Below, one piece after another: positions 11,623-22,404 of a stretch of 64,000 nucleotides of DNA. The notes below the pieces were generated by a model. It saw nothing but the letters and a program-made list of their open reading frames with translations. It searched no databases and had not been told where the DNA came from. The translations under genes were made by a program, and so were the position numbers. How positions within the stretch are numbered: the stretch's first letter is position 1; each line of letters opens with the position of its first letter. Source of the stretch: Astrothelium macrocarpum (Eukaryota; Ascomycota; Dothideomycetes; Trypetheliales; Trypetheliaceae); the NCBI GenBank assembly GCA_021030915.1, contig JAGEMR010000023.1:124001-188000 (forward strand), read 5' to 3'.

Positions 11623-13560
11623 GAGTTTTGGGGTGTCTGATATTTGCGAGTGTGTGTAAGGGATGTGGAAGAGTTCCTACGTGGTGAGATATGAGGATTA
11701 GAAATTCGCAGTAGAGCTTCAGGGAATGTCTGCTCACCCTTGTGCGGATCTGATGATATTCTTTGTACTGGATTGCTTGATCTCGACATTCAATGATGTC
11801 AGCCTTGTCGTCAGAATGCAGTGAATTTGCGGAAACAGCGGCCGGGCGCGATTCTCCACATTATGGCTTGAATATCGTCGCGTCAGGAGACGTTGAAAGA
11901 TTGTTTCAAAGTCACCAGGTGGTCTGTACAGAAGCTTGTACAGTGACAATAACAAAGTATCACAAGGCAAGGAATAGCAGGGACATGCCTTTCAGCTGAC
12001 TAAGGGCGTATTACCATGCATATGCCAGAAGTTGCTGTCATAAGTTATGTGATTTGCGAGTTCGGAACAAACTCTATATTTGCAGCCTTATCAATCCTAA
12101 CACCTTTTCAACTTGTACCCAAAAGAGCTGTTGGTTGTCGCAGTCAATTGTGGCTCATTCTTCTTTCAATCAAACATTGACCTGACCGGTCGACCGGATT
12201 CCTGGTCTCGTCCAGTCAAATGTATCCTCGGCTGGCCCAACTCGAAGTCGCCGAGCCGTTGTTGTAGTCGATTTGATGAAAGATAGTCCACTGGTAACGA
12301 CAGTGTCCTCCTGCTCAGTCATGACAACATCCAGCGTAATACCAGGAGGAACTTTGAATATACGATTGGTCATAGCCTCATCAAAGTTTCGCAGAGAGCC
12401 CATCTTGATCGATCGGGGCCAGTTCCCAGCTCTTTCGTTGGCTAAAAGTCCGGTGTAGGCGGCCTCTCAGCCTTATGATGGTCCTTGCAGAGTTGGTTCT
12501 GCCGCTGCTGGGGCCGTAAGTGCCGCTTCCCGCACCACGCACTGTAACCGACATTGGGTTAGAGGATGGCTTCAGGATGAGATGGCCCTAGGGAACGTAG
12601 GCGAGGCCGTGTATAAGGTACGCCTGACCTGAACACACCAAAGTTCGGCTGGCCAATCAGATTTCCGCGAACCTGCTCTGGTCAACCACCGGAAATGACC
12701 TGACCTGACCTGTCTTGTCTTTCCGCGTATTTCATTCAAACGTTCTTCAAATGCTCTGGATTGACTTTTCTAAATACATTTCAAACACATTTGAATGACG
12801 CTAAAGATCCATTTTGTTATATCAAACTTATGCTAAGGCCCAGTGGTCAGATTGATAAGGAAGTACAACAAATCTGTCAGCGATCGATTGTGACAACTAT
12901 CTGCTCTTTGGAATAGACTTTGGCCAGGGAATCGGATTGTTTGTGACAGTTATCGACTTCTCGATTTGCAAGCGGCTGAGGTGGTGTGTTGTAATGAGGT
13001 CACACGTGAGATCAATCCTGAGAGGCACAGAGGTCTACCTTAGTGTTAGTTGGATAAAGTAAAGACTCCGGGGGAATGTGTATCAAAACATCGCTTCGAA
13101 GATGACATAGTCTGGAAGAAGTCGTCATTGTCATGCCTGAAAGAGGTACATTGGAAGAACGCGTCCTTCCCAACAGCCTGAAAAGGCCAGAGCCTGTTCA
13201 ACCAAGCCCAAAAAGGCATTTTATCTGATGAGCCTCAATTATCCATGGTATCTTTGAACCCAAAAAGAGTTTACCTCTGGCTGGCCTGAATGGGCTAGCC
13301 TTCATTCAAGCAGATCCGAAAACGCCAGAGCATCTCCCTTCGACTCTGAAGAGCCGTCATTACTGGAGAGCCTGAAAATGCCAGAACATCTTCAGATGAA
13401 TACAAAGGGGTGATTTAGGATATAAGAATGATTGCTGAACCAGACGAAGGACTTTCGACAGAACACTCACAACAACTCATCCAAACATCTACTACACAAA
13501 CTCTCAAAACAACAAAAACCAAGTTATTATTCATAACTTAACCCACAAATTTTTGCCAAT
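11623..13560. other. Intergenic region upstream of the small secreted protein
   Basis: About 1.9 kb without a supported gene. It contains a short GACCTGACCTGACCTG run at about 12697-12712 and, close to the next gene, a set of imperfect GCCTGAAAANGCCAGA elements at 13177-13395. A 77-codon frame on the minus strand (12170-12403) has no supporting evidence. Confidence 0.5.
13177..13395. repeat. Dispersed imperfect motif GCCTGAAAANGCCAGA (four copies)
   Basis: Copies begin at about 13177 (GCCTGAAAAGGCCAGAGC), 13284 (diverged, GCCTGAATGGGCTAGCC), 13315 (TCCGAAAACGCCAGAGC) and 13370 (GCCTGAAAATGCCAGAAC). They lie 165-385 bp upstream of the small secreted protein gene on the same side. The first copy also contains a small inverted repeat (GCCT-GAAA-AGGC). 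A regulatory role is inferred only from position. Confidence 0.5.
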
Positions 13561-13896
13561 ATGTTCAGCCTCAAAGTCTTATTGTTCGCTTTCTTCTTGC
13601 TTGCAGCCGATGTCATGGCTGCCAGAGTCAACTACGTCTGCAGGGATGGCTCCGTAAAGAAGGGCGGAATTGGAGACAAGGTCAAGAAGGCCGGTGGATC
13701 AGTCTCGGACGAGTTCGGGAAAGAAATCGTGGAGAAGATGGCAGAATGGTCCGACCGTGAATTCAAAGCCTCAAAACACGAAGCCACGGGCATTATTACC
13801 GTTACATACGACGGTGAAGCCAAAGACAAGGCTGAGGCCACTACGAAGAACAACGAGGCCGAACAGATCGTCAACAAGCACAAGCCAAAGGCGTAA
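13561..13896 (+). CDS. Small secreted lysine-rich protein (effector-like)
   Basis: Single exon, 111 residues. A clear signal peptide (MFSLKVLLFAFFLLAADVMA, cleavage predicted after residue 20) is followed by a 91-residue mature protein rich in Lys, Glu and Gly with only one cysteine (in NYVCRDGSVKKGG). The 5' flank is A/C-rich up to the ATG, as in well-expressed fungal genes. No domain is recognised. It has neither the many cysteines of classic apoplastic effectors nor a GPI signal. It stands alone in more than 3 kb of otherwise empty DNA, a usual setting for lineage-specific secreted proteins. Role in host interaction is speculation. Confidence 0.75.
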   Translation: MFSLKVLLFAFFLLAADVMAARVNYVCRDGSVKKGGIGDKVKKAGGSVSDEFGKEIVEKMAEWSDREFKASKHEATGIITVTYDGEAKDKAEATTKNNEAEQIVNKHKPKA

Positions 13897-15099
13897 ATTT
13901 AGTCGGTAAGTTCCCACGCTCTGACTGACAGTACATCTGGTTGCTCACAGTACACTGACGTTGTTCTGGATTCTAGTTGGTCTGTAGATCTCTACCTGTG
14001 TTGACAAGGGCGGAACTGCAGGTCATCAGTCTGGAAACCGTATCGGTGATATAGTTTACAAGACGAGAATGGAGGATTTAAAAGGTAGCTTTCAGTCGTA
14101 GCAAGGAGTTCTCTGCTGGAGTTTCAGCTCGGCCGACGAAAAGCGGGTTCCCATCTTTTTAGCGTTCCTTTGAGGATTCAGGAAGTCTTCGACAAGAGCG
14201 CGTTCGCTCGCTTTATAAATAGACATTCGTTAAAAAATTAATGTTTTGTCAGATTTCAATCGATATCGAGAACTGCTGCATATGACACTGTAGAAAAGGA
14301 TGATCTGGTAAGGCAAAAAGGTGCAATCAGTAAACTTACTTAAATGGAGTACGTCCAATCTTTTACACCAAAGAGGCTTCACTAACACTCACCAGGACAC
14401 AGCCAGGCGAGTGTGACTGAATCAGGTATCAAAAGGTTTCCTAGAGGGTTCAATTGAACGGTCGCGTTCAAGTTGTTACCTCAAGCAGGGTGGATCATCT
14501 ACGGCCAGCCAATTTTGTGAGCAGTAATCTTGTACTTACCGGTCGGCATTCTATGACAATCATTGTTGTCGTCTCTGGCTCAAGTTAAGGCATTGCTCAT
14601 GGTTGCGTTTGATTTCAACAGCTCCACATCAGTAGCGTATGCTAAATGAGTAGATCTGAATTGGAGTGTCATGACTCGGATCATTGAAGCTCTTGCATTT
14701 GTGTACGAAGCACGACCGTGCATGAGGCCGTACGAAATTCTACGCTAAGCGCCACTGCCCCACTCGAGCAGCGCCAACATTTGCCCTCGGTTTTCCCTGC
14801 CACTCTCGGAGCAGAGAAGACTCATTAAACAGACGGGACACAACCAAGTAGCGATTTTCGAACTCCATCAAACTAAGCAGAGAGAACCAAAGAGATCCAA
14901 ATGCAAAGGAACAAGATTTATAACCGCCTTCAATCTCACACTTGACATTGGGGTCTCGTAGGTGATCACTTTGTTTTTATCTACTTCAACCTCGGGAAAC
15001 ACTGCCAAAAATGGTCCCAGAATTCATGTCAACGAATGCGTGGGAGCATTGAGCACGTGAATATCTTCTTACCCTCTGTACCCAGCCACATTAGCCACG
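13897..15099. other. Intergenic region between the secreted protein and PEX7
   Basis: About 1.2 kb. A GTAAGT...CACAG pair just after the stop (about 13909-13950) could be a 3' UTR intron. A short open stretch at about 13998-14100 weakly echoes part of the secreted protein. No other gene seen. Confidence 0.5.
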
Positions 15100-16212
15100 A
15101 TGCTGGAATTCAACACGCCTGGCTGGAATGGCTACAGCGTGAAATGGTCGCCGTACTTTAATTCTCGCATTGCCGTTGCAACTTCTGCAAACTTCGGCCT
15201 TGTCGGGAATGGCAGGCTCTACATTCTCGGACTCACGCCGAAAGGAATTGTCGCCGAAAAATGGTAAAGGTCTCCTGCGTGCGTTGAGAAAATTTGAGTT
15301 CAGCCATAAACTAAAAAAATGACCAGCTTTGACACTCAGGATGGCCTCTTTGACGTAGCATGGGCCGAAAATCACGAAAATCAAATCCTTGTCGCCAGTG
15401 GAGATGGCAGCATCAAGCTCTTCGACATTTCGCTTCCCGAATTTCCCATCAATTCATGGTCCGAACATGCCCGAGAAGTATTCTCAGTGCATTGGAATCT
15501 CGTCTCTAAAGAGACATTTCTATCTTCATCTTGGGACGGATGCATCAAGATCTGGAACCCGAATTCCGCATCTTCTATCGCAACCTTGCCCACGCATAGC
15601 TGCACGTATTCTGCAGAGTTCAGCCCGTACAGCCCATCTGTACTGAGTTCAGTAAGCAGCGACAGTCACTTGCGCTTATTCGATCTTAGAACCCCTGCGA
15701 GCGCAAGCAATCATCTTGTGCTAGCCCTACCAATTCACGCTCCTCCAAAAGCAAGACCTGGGGTCGCGCCGATGCATGGTGTTCCGCCGAGTGAGGCGCT
15801 CACGCATGATTGGAACAAATATCGGGACGGAGTAATAGCTACTGCAGGAGTGGATCGCGCAATTCGGGTGTTTGACGTGAGAGCCCCAGCACAAGGACCC
15901 ACGTCCACCTTACAAGGCCACGATTACGCTGTCAGGAAGATTACCTGGAGCCCGCACCTATCGGATCTGTTGCTCAGTGCAAGTTATGACATGACTTGTC
16001 GTGTATGGACGGATGGTAGCAATGAGGGACCTCAATTCGGCGGAGAGCCGCCTGAATTTAGCGGAGGTAAGGAGATGGGGAGAATGGGAAATCACACGGA
16101 GTTTGTGATTGGGGTAGACTGGTGTTTGTTTGGAACAGAGGGATGGTGTGCAAGTACTGGTTGGGATTCCCGGTTACTAATCTGGGACGTCAGAGCGGTT
16201 ATGGGTGGTTAA
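15100..16212 (+). CDS. PEX7: PTS2 receptor peroxin-7 (WD40 protein)
   Basis: Exons 15100-15263 and 15327-16212 (intron 63 nt, phase 2), 349 residues. Pex7 binds the N-terminal PTS2 signal of peroxisomal matrix proteins in the cytosol and delivers them to the docking complex. The N-terminus is diagnostic: FNTPGWNGYSVKWSPYFNSR and VATSANFGLVGNGRL, then across the splice FDTQDGLFDVAWAE. Six WD40-type blades follow, several ending in WD-like pairs (IKIWN, LRLFD, IRVFDV, CRVWT, LLIWDV). Length matches the family (about 320-375). A short Ser/Pro/Ala-rich loop sits between the third and fourth blades. No unusual feature. Function assigned with high confidence. Confidence 0.95.
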
Positions 16213-16645
16213 TTCGGTAACAACATCGCACCGAAAATCGTGCGGAACCAAGGGCAAAGGTGTCTGCTAACTACTGCTCTATAGAAGTGCGAATTTGTTC
16301 AAAAGAAGCATAAAGACAGCATGAATAGCATCGGTTAGTGTCGCTTGGATGACTGATCAATGCTTTCGACTGCATAGCGTAATATGTATTAAAGCGTAAT
16401 CTTTGTTGGTTGTAATGGCCGGTCTGACGGGATCACAAGCGAGAGCATTGGGATAACTTGGAAACCTACCTAGGTTAAAAACTTGAATTGTAAACTCTGA
16501 GATCCACATTTCCTTTAGTGTACAATGTACCTCGGGTAGATGAATGAAGCTAAACGACAGATATAATATTTCAGAGACAAATCTGAATAGAACAATATTT
16601 TATCAAATATTTGTTTCCTGTCAGACCTCATTCTGGAGACTCAAC
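16213..16645. other. Intergenic spacer
   Basis: 433 nt between PEX7 and the tautomerase gene on the same strand. It holds only presumed terminator and promoter sequence; AT-rich toward its 3' end. Confidence 0.6.
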
Positions 16646-17278
16646 ATGCCTCTTTATGATGTAGAGCATGTTACACCACTCACTGATCAAGTCGAAGCGG
16701 ACTTGGCCAAGGAACTCACACGAATTCATGCTCACCGATTCGGGACACCATCATTCTTCATTAATGTTCGATATACGGATGTTTCGACTCAAAAGGTTGT
16801 TCTTTTCGAATACTCACAGATTGTATTGCCCAAGCTGATAAGGGTCCAAGGTCTTCCGTGGAGGCATATTGAGAAAGTATAACCGTATCATTTTCAGATG
16901 TCGGGCCGGAGAGATGCGGTCTGTCGCGTTGTACAATGAACATTGTGCTTCAATCGTCAAAGCTTGGGAGCAGATCGTAGGGACAGGACCGGAAAAGGAA
17001 TTAAGGGCTGTTTGGGTACAAGCATGCCTAACTACAGCCTTAGAAGCTAATTTCTTCCGGCCTCAGGTGGGCTTGACTTGATTTGAGAGAAGGTCTGAAC
17101 ATGATTTGTTAATACAATCCAGGCTGGAGAGGAGAAAGAATGGCTGCGACAGCACCAAGATGAATTCCAAGAGCTTGCTGATGCCGGTGATGAAGATATG
17201 AAGGGCTTAATGGAAGAGTTAAGAACTCGAGCTGACTTCGCTGATGTTATCAGAGATCCAGGAGGATTAAGAACGTAG
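16646..17278 (+). CDS. Tautomerase_3-family (cis-CaaD-like) protein
   Basis: Three exons, 16646-16795, 16851-17066 and 17123-17278 (introns 55 and 56 nt, both phase 0), 173 residues. The protein starts MPLYDVEHVTPLT, giving the Pro that acts as general base in the tautomerase superfamily once Met is removed. Splicing restores a continuous family pattern: FFINVRYTDVSTQK-VFRGGILRKYNRIIFRCRAGEMRS. The C-terminal exon (AGEEKEWLRQHQDEFQELAD) is a charged helix also typical of fungal members. The family resembles cis-3-chloroacrylic acid dehalogenase, but natural substrates of fungal proteins are unknown. It lies 324 nt upstream of an FSH hydrolase on the same strand; any shared role is only suggested by proximity. 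Confidence 0.85.
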
Positions 17279-17602
17279 CCAATCAGCGCGCGTCTCAATG
17301 ATAATCATCGTAGCTGACTGTTGGGAACGAGGCAGAGGACTTGGGAAAAAGAAAGGGAAGACCGGAGCGTATCAGAACTCGGACTTCCGCTAGCTCTGCT
17401 GACGGCATGACTTCTTTCGCTCTCGTGCTTGTGATACTGCTAAATTCCCTTCGTTCACATCTTGCAAATTGCTTGCAAATCAACTTTCTTCCATTCGCCA
17501 ACGAGATGAGCTAGATAGTGTCTTCGTTGATATTTCAGCCGACTGACGCGTCTCCAAAAGCTTGATTAAGGTGTTGCGATTTTCTTCCATCGGATAGACG
17601 TG

Positions 17603-18358
17603 ATGGACGAGCCAACTGATTCTAGACCTCGTCTTCTTTGCTTGCATGGTGGCGGTGTAACTGGCAATATCTTCAGGGCACAAGCCCGTGCTATCATCAA
17701 ATACCTCCCCGAGTTTCGGTTCATCTTTGCAGACGGACCCCATTTTTGTGACGCTGGCCCGGGCATTATTCCAGTATATAAGGATTGGGGCCCTTTTAGA
17801 AGATGGTTGCGCTGGTTGCCACACCACCAGGCAATAGACTCACCGACGGCCGTCGAAGAAATTCAGTACGCAATAGACACATGTGTCAAGGAAGATGAGG
17901 GAACTGGGCCAATCGTAGGACTCATGGGTTTCTCACAAGGTGCCAAACTTGCGGCCAGTCTACTCTACGAGCACGAAGCACGAGTGAAAGCTACGGGATC
18001 TGCACCTACCCAATATCAATTTGCGATACTGCTGGCTGGACGGTGTCCCTTGGTATCTCTCAGTTCCCTGACTAAATCACCCGGCCTTGTCGACGCTGGA
18101 GAGGTATCAGAAGGATTTGACACATCAAAAAACGATCGCTCCCATATTCTTTCCCTGCCTTCGATACATGTTCACGGATTGAATGACCCCGGTCTTCACT
18201 TACACCGGCAATTACTCAACGACTATTGTGATCCTACTTCTACCACACTCATTGAGTGGGATGGCGAGCACCGAGTCCCTATCAAACAGACAGACGTTGG
18301 AAGGGTTGTTGATGCCGTCAGAGATGTGGTCAAGAACAAGACGACGATCCAAACGTAA
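17603..18358 (+). CDS. FSH1-family serine hydrolase
   Basis: Single exon, 251 residues from the first ATG. Alpha/beta hydrolase of the FSH (family of serine hydrolases) type. It opens PRLLCLHGGGVTGNIFRAQ (oxyanion-hole loop), carries the nucleophile in GFSQGA (Ser111), the acid in HGLNDPG (Asp195) and the base in GEHRVP (His223). FSH1 proteins are small cytosolic esterases; relatives in secondary-metabolite clusters (LovG type) release polyketides as thioesterases. No polyketide synthase is seen nearby, so a general esterase role is more likely. An ACGCGT hexamer lies at 17546-17551, 52 bp before the ATG, but single copies of this motif occur about as often as chance here. Confidence 0.9.
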   Translation: MDEPTDSRPRLLCLHGGGVTGNIFRAQARAIIKYLPEFRFIFADGPHFCDAGPGIIPVYKDWGPFRRWLRWLPHHQAIDSPTAVEEIQYAIDTCVKEDEGTGPIVGLMGFSQGAKLAASLLYEHEARVKATGSAPTQYQFAILLAGRCPLVSLSSLTKSPGLVDAGEVSEGFDTSKNDRSHILSLPSIHVHGLNDPGLHLHRQLLNDYCDPTSTTLIEWDGEHRVPIKQTDVGRVVDAVRDVVKNKTTIQT

Positions 18359-19522
18359 AAAACACATATTCTCATGCATACTACATCCGTCTGCTGGATC
18401 GCAAATGAAACAGACGAGAATTTGGGGGTCTGGGCCCTTGTGAAGTGTGCCCACGGCACTCGCGTGGACGACAGTTGGTTCTTTCAAGATTTTTAGATAG
18501 AGATTTTATAGACCGTTGAGCGCGCTGAACGTTGAAACGCATGGGAACTCGTTCGTTTTCAGGCCGCTCATTGGAAAGAATGTGGGCTGCTTGCATGAAT
18601 TATTGGGTTCTTTCTGAAGAGCGATGACGATCAAAGATGAGATTGAGGTATCCCTTGCAACCATGAGACGAGTTGCTACTCTGGTAGATTGGACGACAGC
18701 ATAGACTTAGACTTGAATAAAAATTATCCATAGACGCAAACTTGCTTCAATGTGGGAGTTTTTGTCTGTCAACCTGGCCTTGCTCATCGGCATACGAGTT
18801 GTATTATGTGGTCTGCTTACCGTCCTGGATAGTCATTGATTCGAGACATAGGCTCATTGCCAACTCAAGTGAACCTTAGCTGCTATTTGGGAAGCAGTCA
18901 GGCAATCAGAAAGTAGAAAGATATCTACCAGTACGGAGTTCTCCGCATTCAGAGCCAGTAATGTGGGCAGTGGCTGGGACATGTGAAGACTCGCACTTGA
19001 CTAACATGCACATACCAATTCCGAGCTGTGCCACACTCAGACTCGCATGCTTCTGGACCTCTCGAAAGCCATTAGGATCACAGAGGATGGAGAGTCGAAA
19101 CAGGATTGTAAAACGCGTGGCTGGACGCGTCCGGGATGATCGCGCCAAAGGCCAGCCAATGATTGGAAAAATGACCGTGCTCCACGCAAAATAGCAGCAT
19201 CAAGCCGAACCCAGTTACATAATTCCTCGGCGCCTATGCAAATGCCGTGAAGACTGCCTGGATAATTGATGCAAGAATTGTGTGCTTCTCAGCTGCACAA
19301 AAGTTATCGAGTCTTAGTCCAATTTATCCATCTCCTCCATCTCTCGATCATCGCCGGTCCAACCCTCCCGCAACGGCCGTTTCCCTGCTGCCTTACTCTC
19401 CTTTGTGCTCCGTAGCTACCTTCCGTTCTTCTTCCTTGTCAAGATCTTGCCTGAGGTCGCTGTACTCCATATTTGATTTTTACTTCTCTATTTCTCCGAC
19501 TGACGGCACTCGATTACATGAT
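18359..19522. other. Intergenic region and promoter of the Whi5/Nrm1-like gene
   Basis: About 1.16 kb. Its distal half shows nothing recognisable. It contains a pair of ACGCGT sites at 19113-19130 and a pyrimidine-rich tract at about 19320-19440 that looks like the core promoter or leader of the next gene. Confidence 0.55.
19113..19130. promoter_or_regulatory. Paired MCB-like (ACGCGT) sites
   Basis: Two ACGCGT hexamers at 19113-19118 and 19125-19130, about 400 bp upstream of the Whi5/Nrm1-like start codon. In yeasts ACGCGT (MluI cell-cycle box) is bound by the Mbp1/Swi6 factor MBF at G1/S. Pairing within 18 bp is more suggestive than single copies, which occur near chance frequency in this window. 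Confidence 0.5.
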
Positions 19523-20774
19523 ATGAGTTGTTCGTATATGAGCCCCTCCCTTGACAGTGCGTCTGTGTCTTCGGCACCCTGTCTCTCCCAAATGGACCAT
19601 GTCGAGCAAGCCGGCGATGTCGCAAGCAAGGTCCTTAAGCGGGCTCAGATCTCAAAGGTTCATTCAAATTTCATTTAGTACTGGAATTGGACTGACAGTT
19701 TTCCAGATGACCCGAGCACTGCAAGACCGCCTGGCCCTCGCTAACGTCAAGGTTAGAAATGGATGGGAGCATCTCAGCATTGAAACAATTGAGCCTGAAC
19801 TTGAAAAAGAACTCAAGAGGAAGCGTCCCACATCTAGCAATGATACTCTATCAGACTCTTCGTCTAGTGTTTCGGGTCGATTCAATACCTTCAGCTCCTC
19901 ACCCCTCACCGGACCGATGTTCTCTGACGAGCTAACTGGGTCGGGTGGAAGCATGTATGGACAGACGAAGCGATTTAAATACCAACAACAAAACCAACGG
20001 CCTGCATCTGCGTCTTATGATCGTAGAAGACTACGCTCGACCAACAACACAAAGTCTTCATGGAAGAGCGCATTTCAACTTCCTGCATCTTCACCAACCA
20101 AGCATGACCGCTTTGATCCTCCCAAACCTGCCAAGATCCCCAATTATTCTTTTATGTCAAATGCTTCTACCATACCCGACGAACTGTCTCCTTCAATTTC
20201 GGACAACGATGACGAACAAGACCTTCCAACACATTCCTTCCAATTGACCGCTTCACAAATCACATCGTCTCCTCCATGCACCCCTCCTCCAGGAGCAAAC
20301 CGCCACACGCGCTTCTTATCAAAATCATCACACGATGTTACAATGTCACGCACACCCAAGACCGGTGAAGAAGGCGCCGACCTGCTTCTCTATCTTGCCA
20401 CCTCGCCATCACCTGCACACCCCTCGGACAACCAAAAGACTCGCGTATATGCGCCATCCACCCCACCAACGAAGCACACCCCTCTCCCTTCGTCCATGAT
20501 GTCCACACCCGGTGGTGGCGGAAGCAATCTTCTCGGCTTTGGCATGAACACCCCATCACAAAATTTCAACTTTGCCGACTTTGTCAACATCACACCCAGC
20601 CCGGCTCAAGGACCATGGTCGCGCACGCCTATAGCTCCCAACCGAACGCCGCTAGCTGCTCGTGAGGCTCGTCGAAAGCTGAATTTCTCTGGAGCCAGCC
20701 CTGGGCTCGGCGGTTTGGAGCGGCCCAAGGAGAATGGACTCGGCATGGAACTTGGAGGCGAGCTGGTCAATTGA
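19523..20774 (+). CDS. Whi5/Nrm1-like repressor of G1/S transcription
   Basis: Exons 19523-19657 and 19707-20774 (intron 49 nt, phase 0), 400 residues. Two conserved blocks identify the family: near the start of exon 2, ALQDRLALANVKVRNGWEHL running into a KELKRKRP basic end, and the GTB/Whi5 motif near residue 267 (GADLLLYLATSPSP). The rest is Ser/Pro/Thr-rich with many SP/TP sites (for example SSPTK, TPPTK, MSTPGG, TPSPAQ), as expected for a CDK-regulated repressor. In yeasts Whi5 inhibits SBF and Nrm1 inhibits MBF; filamentous fungi usually have one such protein, so I do not choose between the names. Two ACGCGT sites upstream fit negative feedback, known for yeast Nrm1. Start choice: first in-frame ATG after the pyrimidine-rich leader; a later ATG in exon 1 is possible. 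Confidence 0.85.
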
Positions 20775-21647
20775 TGACGGCATAGGTAGTGACAATGGGT
20801 CAGTAATTCATCGACGGAGTACTATTCGACGGGTCGCTACTCAGTGGCTGAGTACACCGTCGTCTTGACCGTGTTTCCCCTTTCACTAGCCTTTATGGCC
20901 TGACCATTCTTTTCATGAATAATGATTTCGTTGGAGGACTTAATTGAATTAGCACCACTTTGCGACGGATACCCCTCCCTAATATCACCACAAGTAACAT
21001 ATGGCTATATTGTATCTCTGTCTGCGGGCTGGATAAGAGTATTTGCGGTATTTGCCTGGCGGCGCTGCGACTGTTTTTTCTTTGCTGGTAATAGGAACAG
21101 TAGGATCGACATCGATGCTCACGCATTCGACTGGACATGCTAGCTCTGCTGGCTTGGGACTTGAAGTAGGATTAGCTAGCGTAGATAGCAAGCAAATACA
21201 AATCATTCAAAAGAGCGGATTAATATGGATGGTGCATTGCGAAACTTGACTCACACTTGCAGCATTTCTGCAGCTAGTGTGATGGACGCGTCGACGCGTC
21301 AAGGGTAAACGCGCTAATTAAGCGACTTGAACCAGCTATTTATAGAATAGTCTTCTTGTGCTCTCTTCTTATTGGTCAATTAAATGGGCAGGCTGGAGAG
21401 GGGCTTTGCGTTATCGTCTACGATAAAGCGAATGATGTAACAATGGACGTGCCAATGATGATCAATTTGTCGTGAGATGGCTTTGCGATCTCCCAACTTG
21501 TATATTCCACTCTAACAGCGAATCCAAAACGCAACACCCAAGATGCCCCCTTCGTAACACCATGATCCAATAAAATCGCAAACATCAATTATCTACACAA
21601 TGCAAAATGCGCTCCAACGTAAGCTCTTAAGAGATTTGTTAAAAAGC
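20775..21647. other. Intergenic region between convergent genes
   Basis: About 870 nt between the 3' ends of the Whi5/Nrm1-like gene and the four-TM gene. No gene seen. It includes the overlapping-like pair of ACGCGT sites at 21286-21299. Confidence 0.55.
21286..21299. promoter_or_regulatory. Tight ACGCGT pair in a convergent intergenic region
   Basis: Two ACGCGT hexamers separated by two bases (ACGCGTCGACGCGT). The location between two 3' ends is not a normal promoter position; the element may be fortuitous, serve an unseen noncoding transcript, or be a remnant. Confidence 0.3.
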
Positions 21648-22404
21648 CTAATAGTCGTATGTATTCCGGCTGACCTGCGCAGCTATAATCATGATCCAGA
21701 TGAACCACACAGCGCCAATAAGCCAGAACGCAAACACTGCATCCCACGACTGGCCTATCCCCCACCAGAGTTGTCAGCCCCCACACATAACCATCTCAAG
21801 ATCAAAGGCAAGGGGGAGGGGGAAGGAGAATGAGCCAACTTACAGATACTATCCTGCTCCAACCACGCCAGCGTATTCACGCTCACCCCGGTGCTCTGAT
21901 TGTTGATGACCGAGTTCTGGCAGGCGCTGCTGACGTTGCCCGCGCCGAACAGCTGGATGGCCGTCTCGATGACGCCGACGATGAACAGCACGAGCAGGAT
22001 GAAGGCGCCGAGCAGCACGATGCCCGGCAGCAGGCGCCGCTGTGCGATCAGCAGCAGCATGATGAGGATGAAGACAATGGCGAGCGCGCCGACGGTGATG
22101 CCGTAGGGGAAGATCCTGGGAGACTGGATTAGCATATTTGCTGCTATGTATATCTTTTTTTTGTTTCAGGAGGAATGAGGGGAAGGACAAAATAAGTGGA
22201 GTCCTTGTTGAGAGAAGGAGGAGCAGCTCACCATGGTATTCCCAGTCGCATCTGCTCTTGGATGACGAGGAATTGGGCATTGATTCCGAGGACGACGCTC
22301 GAGGCGCCGAGAGCGGTGAGGATCCAGAAGTTGAGCTGCAAGTCGGGCCAGTAGTATCGCTGTCGCACGACGGCAACGGATCTTGTTGTTATTGATCGCG
22401 CCAT
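21648..22404 (-). CDS. Four-transmembrane (tetraspan, MARVEL-like) membrane protein
   Basis: Exons 22404-22232, 22115-21844 and 21754-21648 (introns 116 and 89 nt), 183 residues. Four hydrophobic helices: about 25-45, 62-82, 88-110 and 153-174. The loop between helices 3 and 4 holds two cysteines (SACQNS and DSICQS, residues 123 and 149) that could form a disulfide. N-terminus is basic and cytosolic-looking. Splice sites were chosen to keep the membrane segments continuous (MRLGIPW-IFPYGITVG; LEQDSIC-QSWDAVFAFW). The topology resembles MARVEL or SUR7/tetraspan-type fungal plasma-membrane proteins, but I cannot assign a named family. Role unknown. Confidence 0.75.

Noticed and set aside
12170..12403. 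77-codon minus-strand frame (MGSLRNFDEAMTN...)
   Set aside because: No recognisable domain, no signal peptide, no supporting splice or promoter feature. It could be a small real gene, but nothing shows it.
17603..18358. FSH hydrolase as part of a polyketide cluster together with the LACTB2-like gene
   Set aside because: The two genes are 32 kb apart and no polyketide synthase, tailoring enzyme or pathway regulator is present in the window.
21830..22132. Acidic 100-codon plus-strand frame (ADVARAEQLDGRLDDADDEQ...)
   Set aside because: Antisense shadow of the four-TM membrane protein, whose spliced product is far more protein-like.
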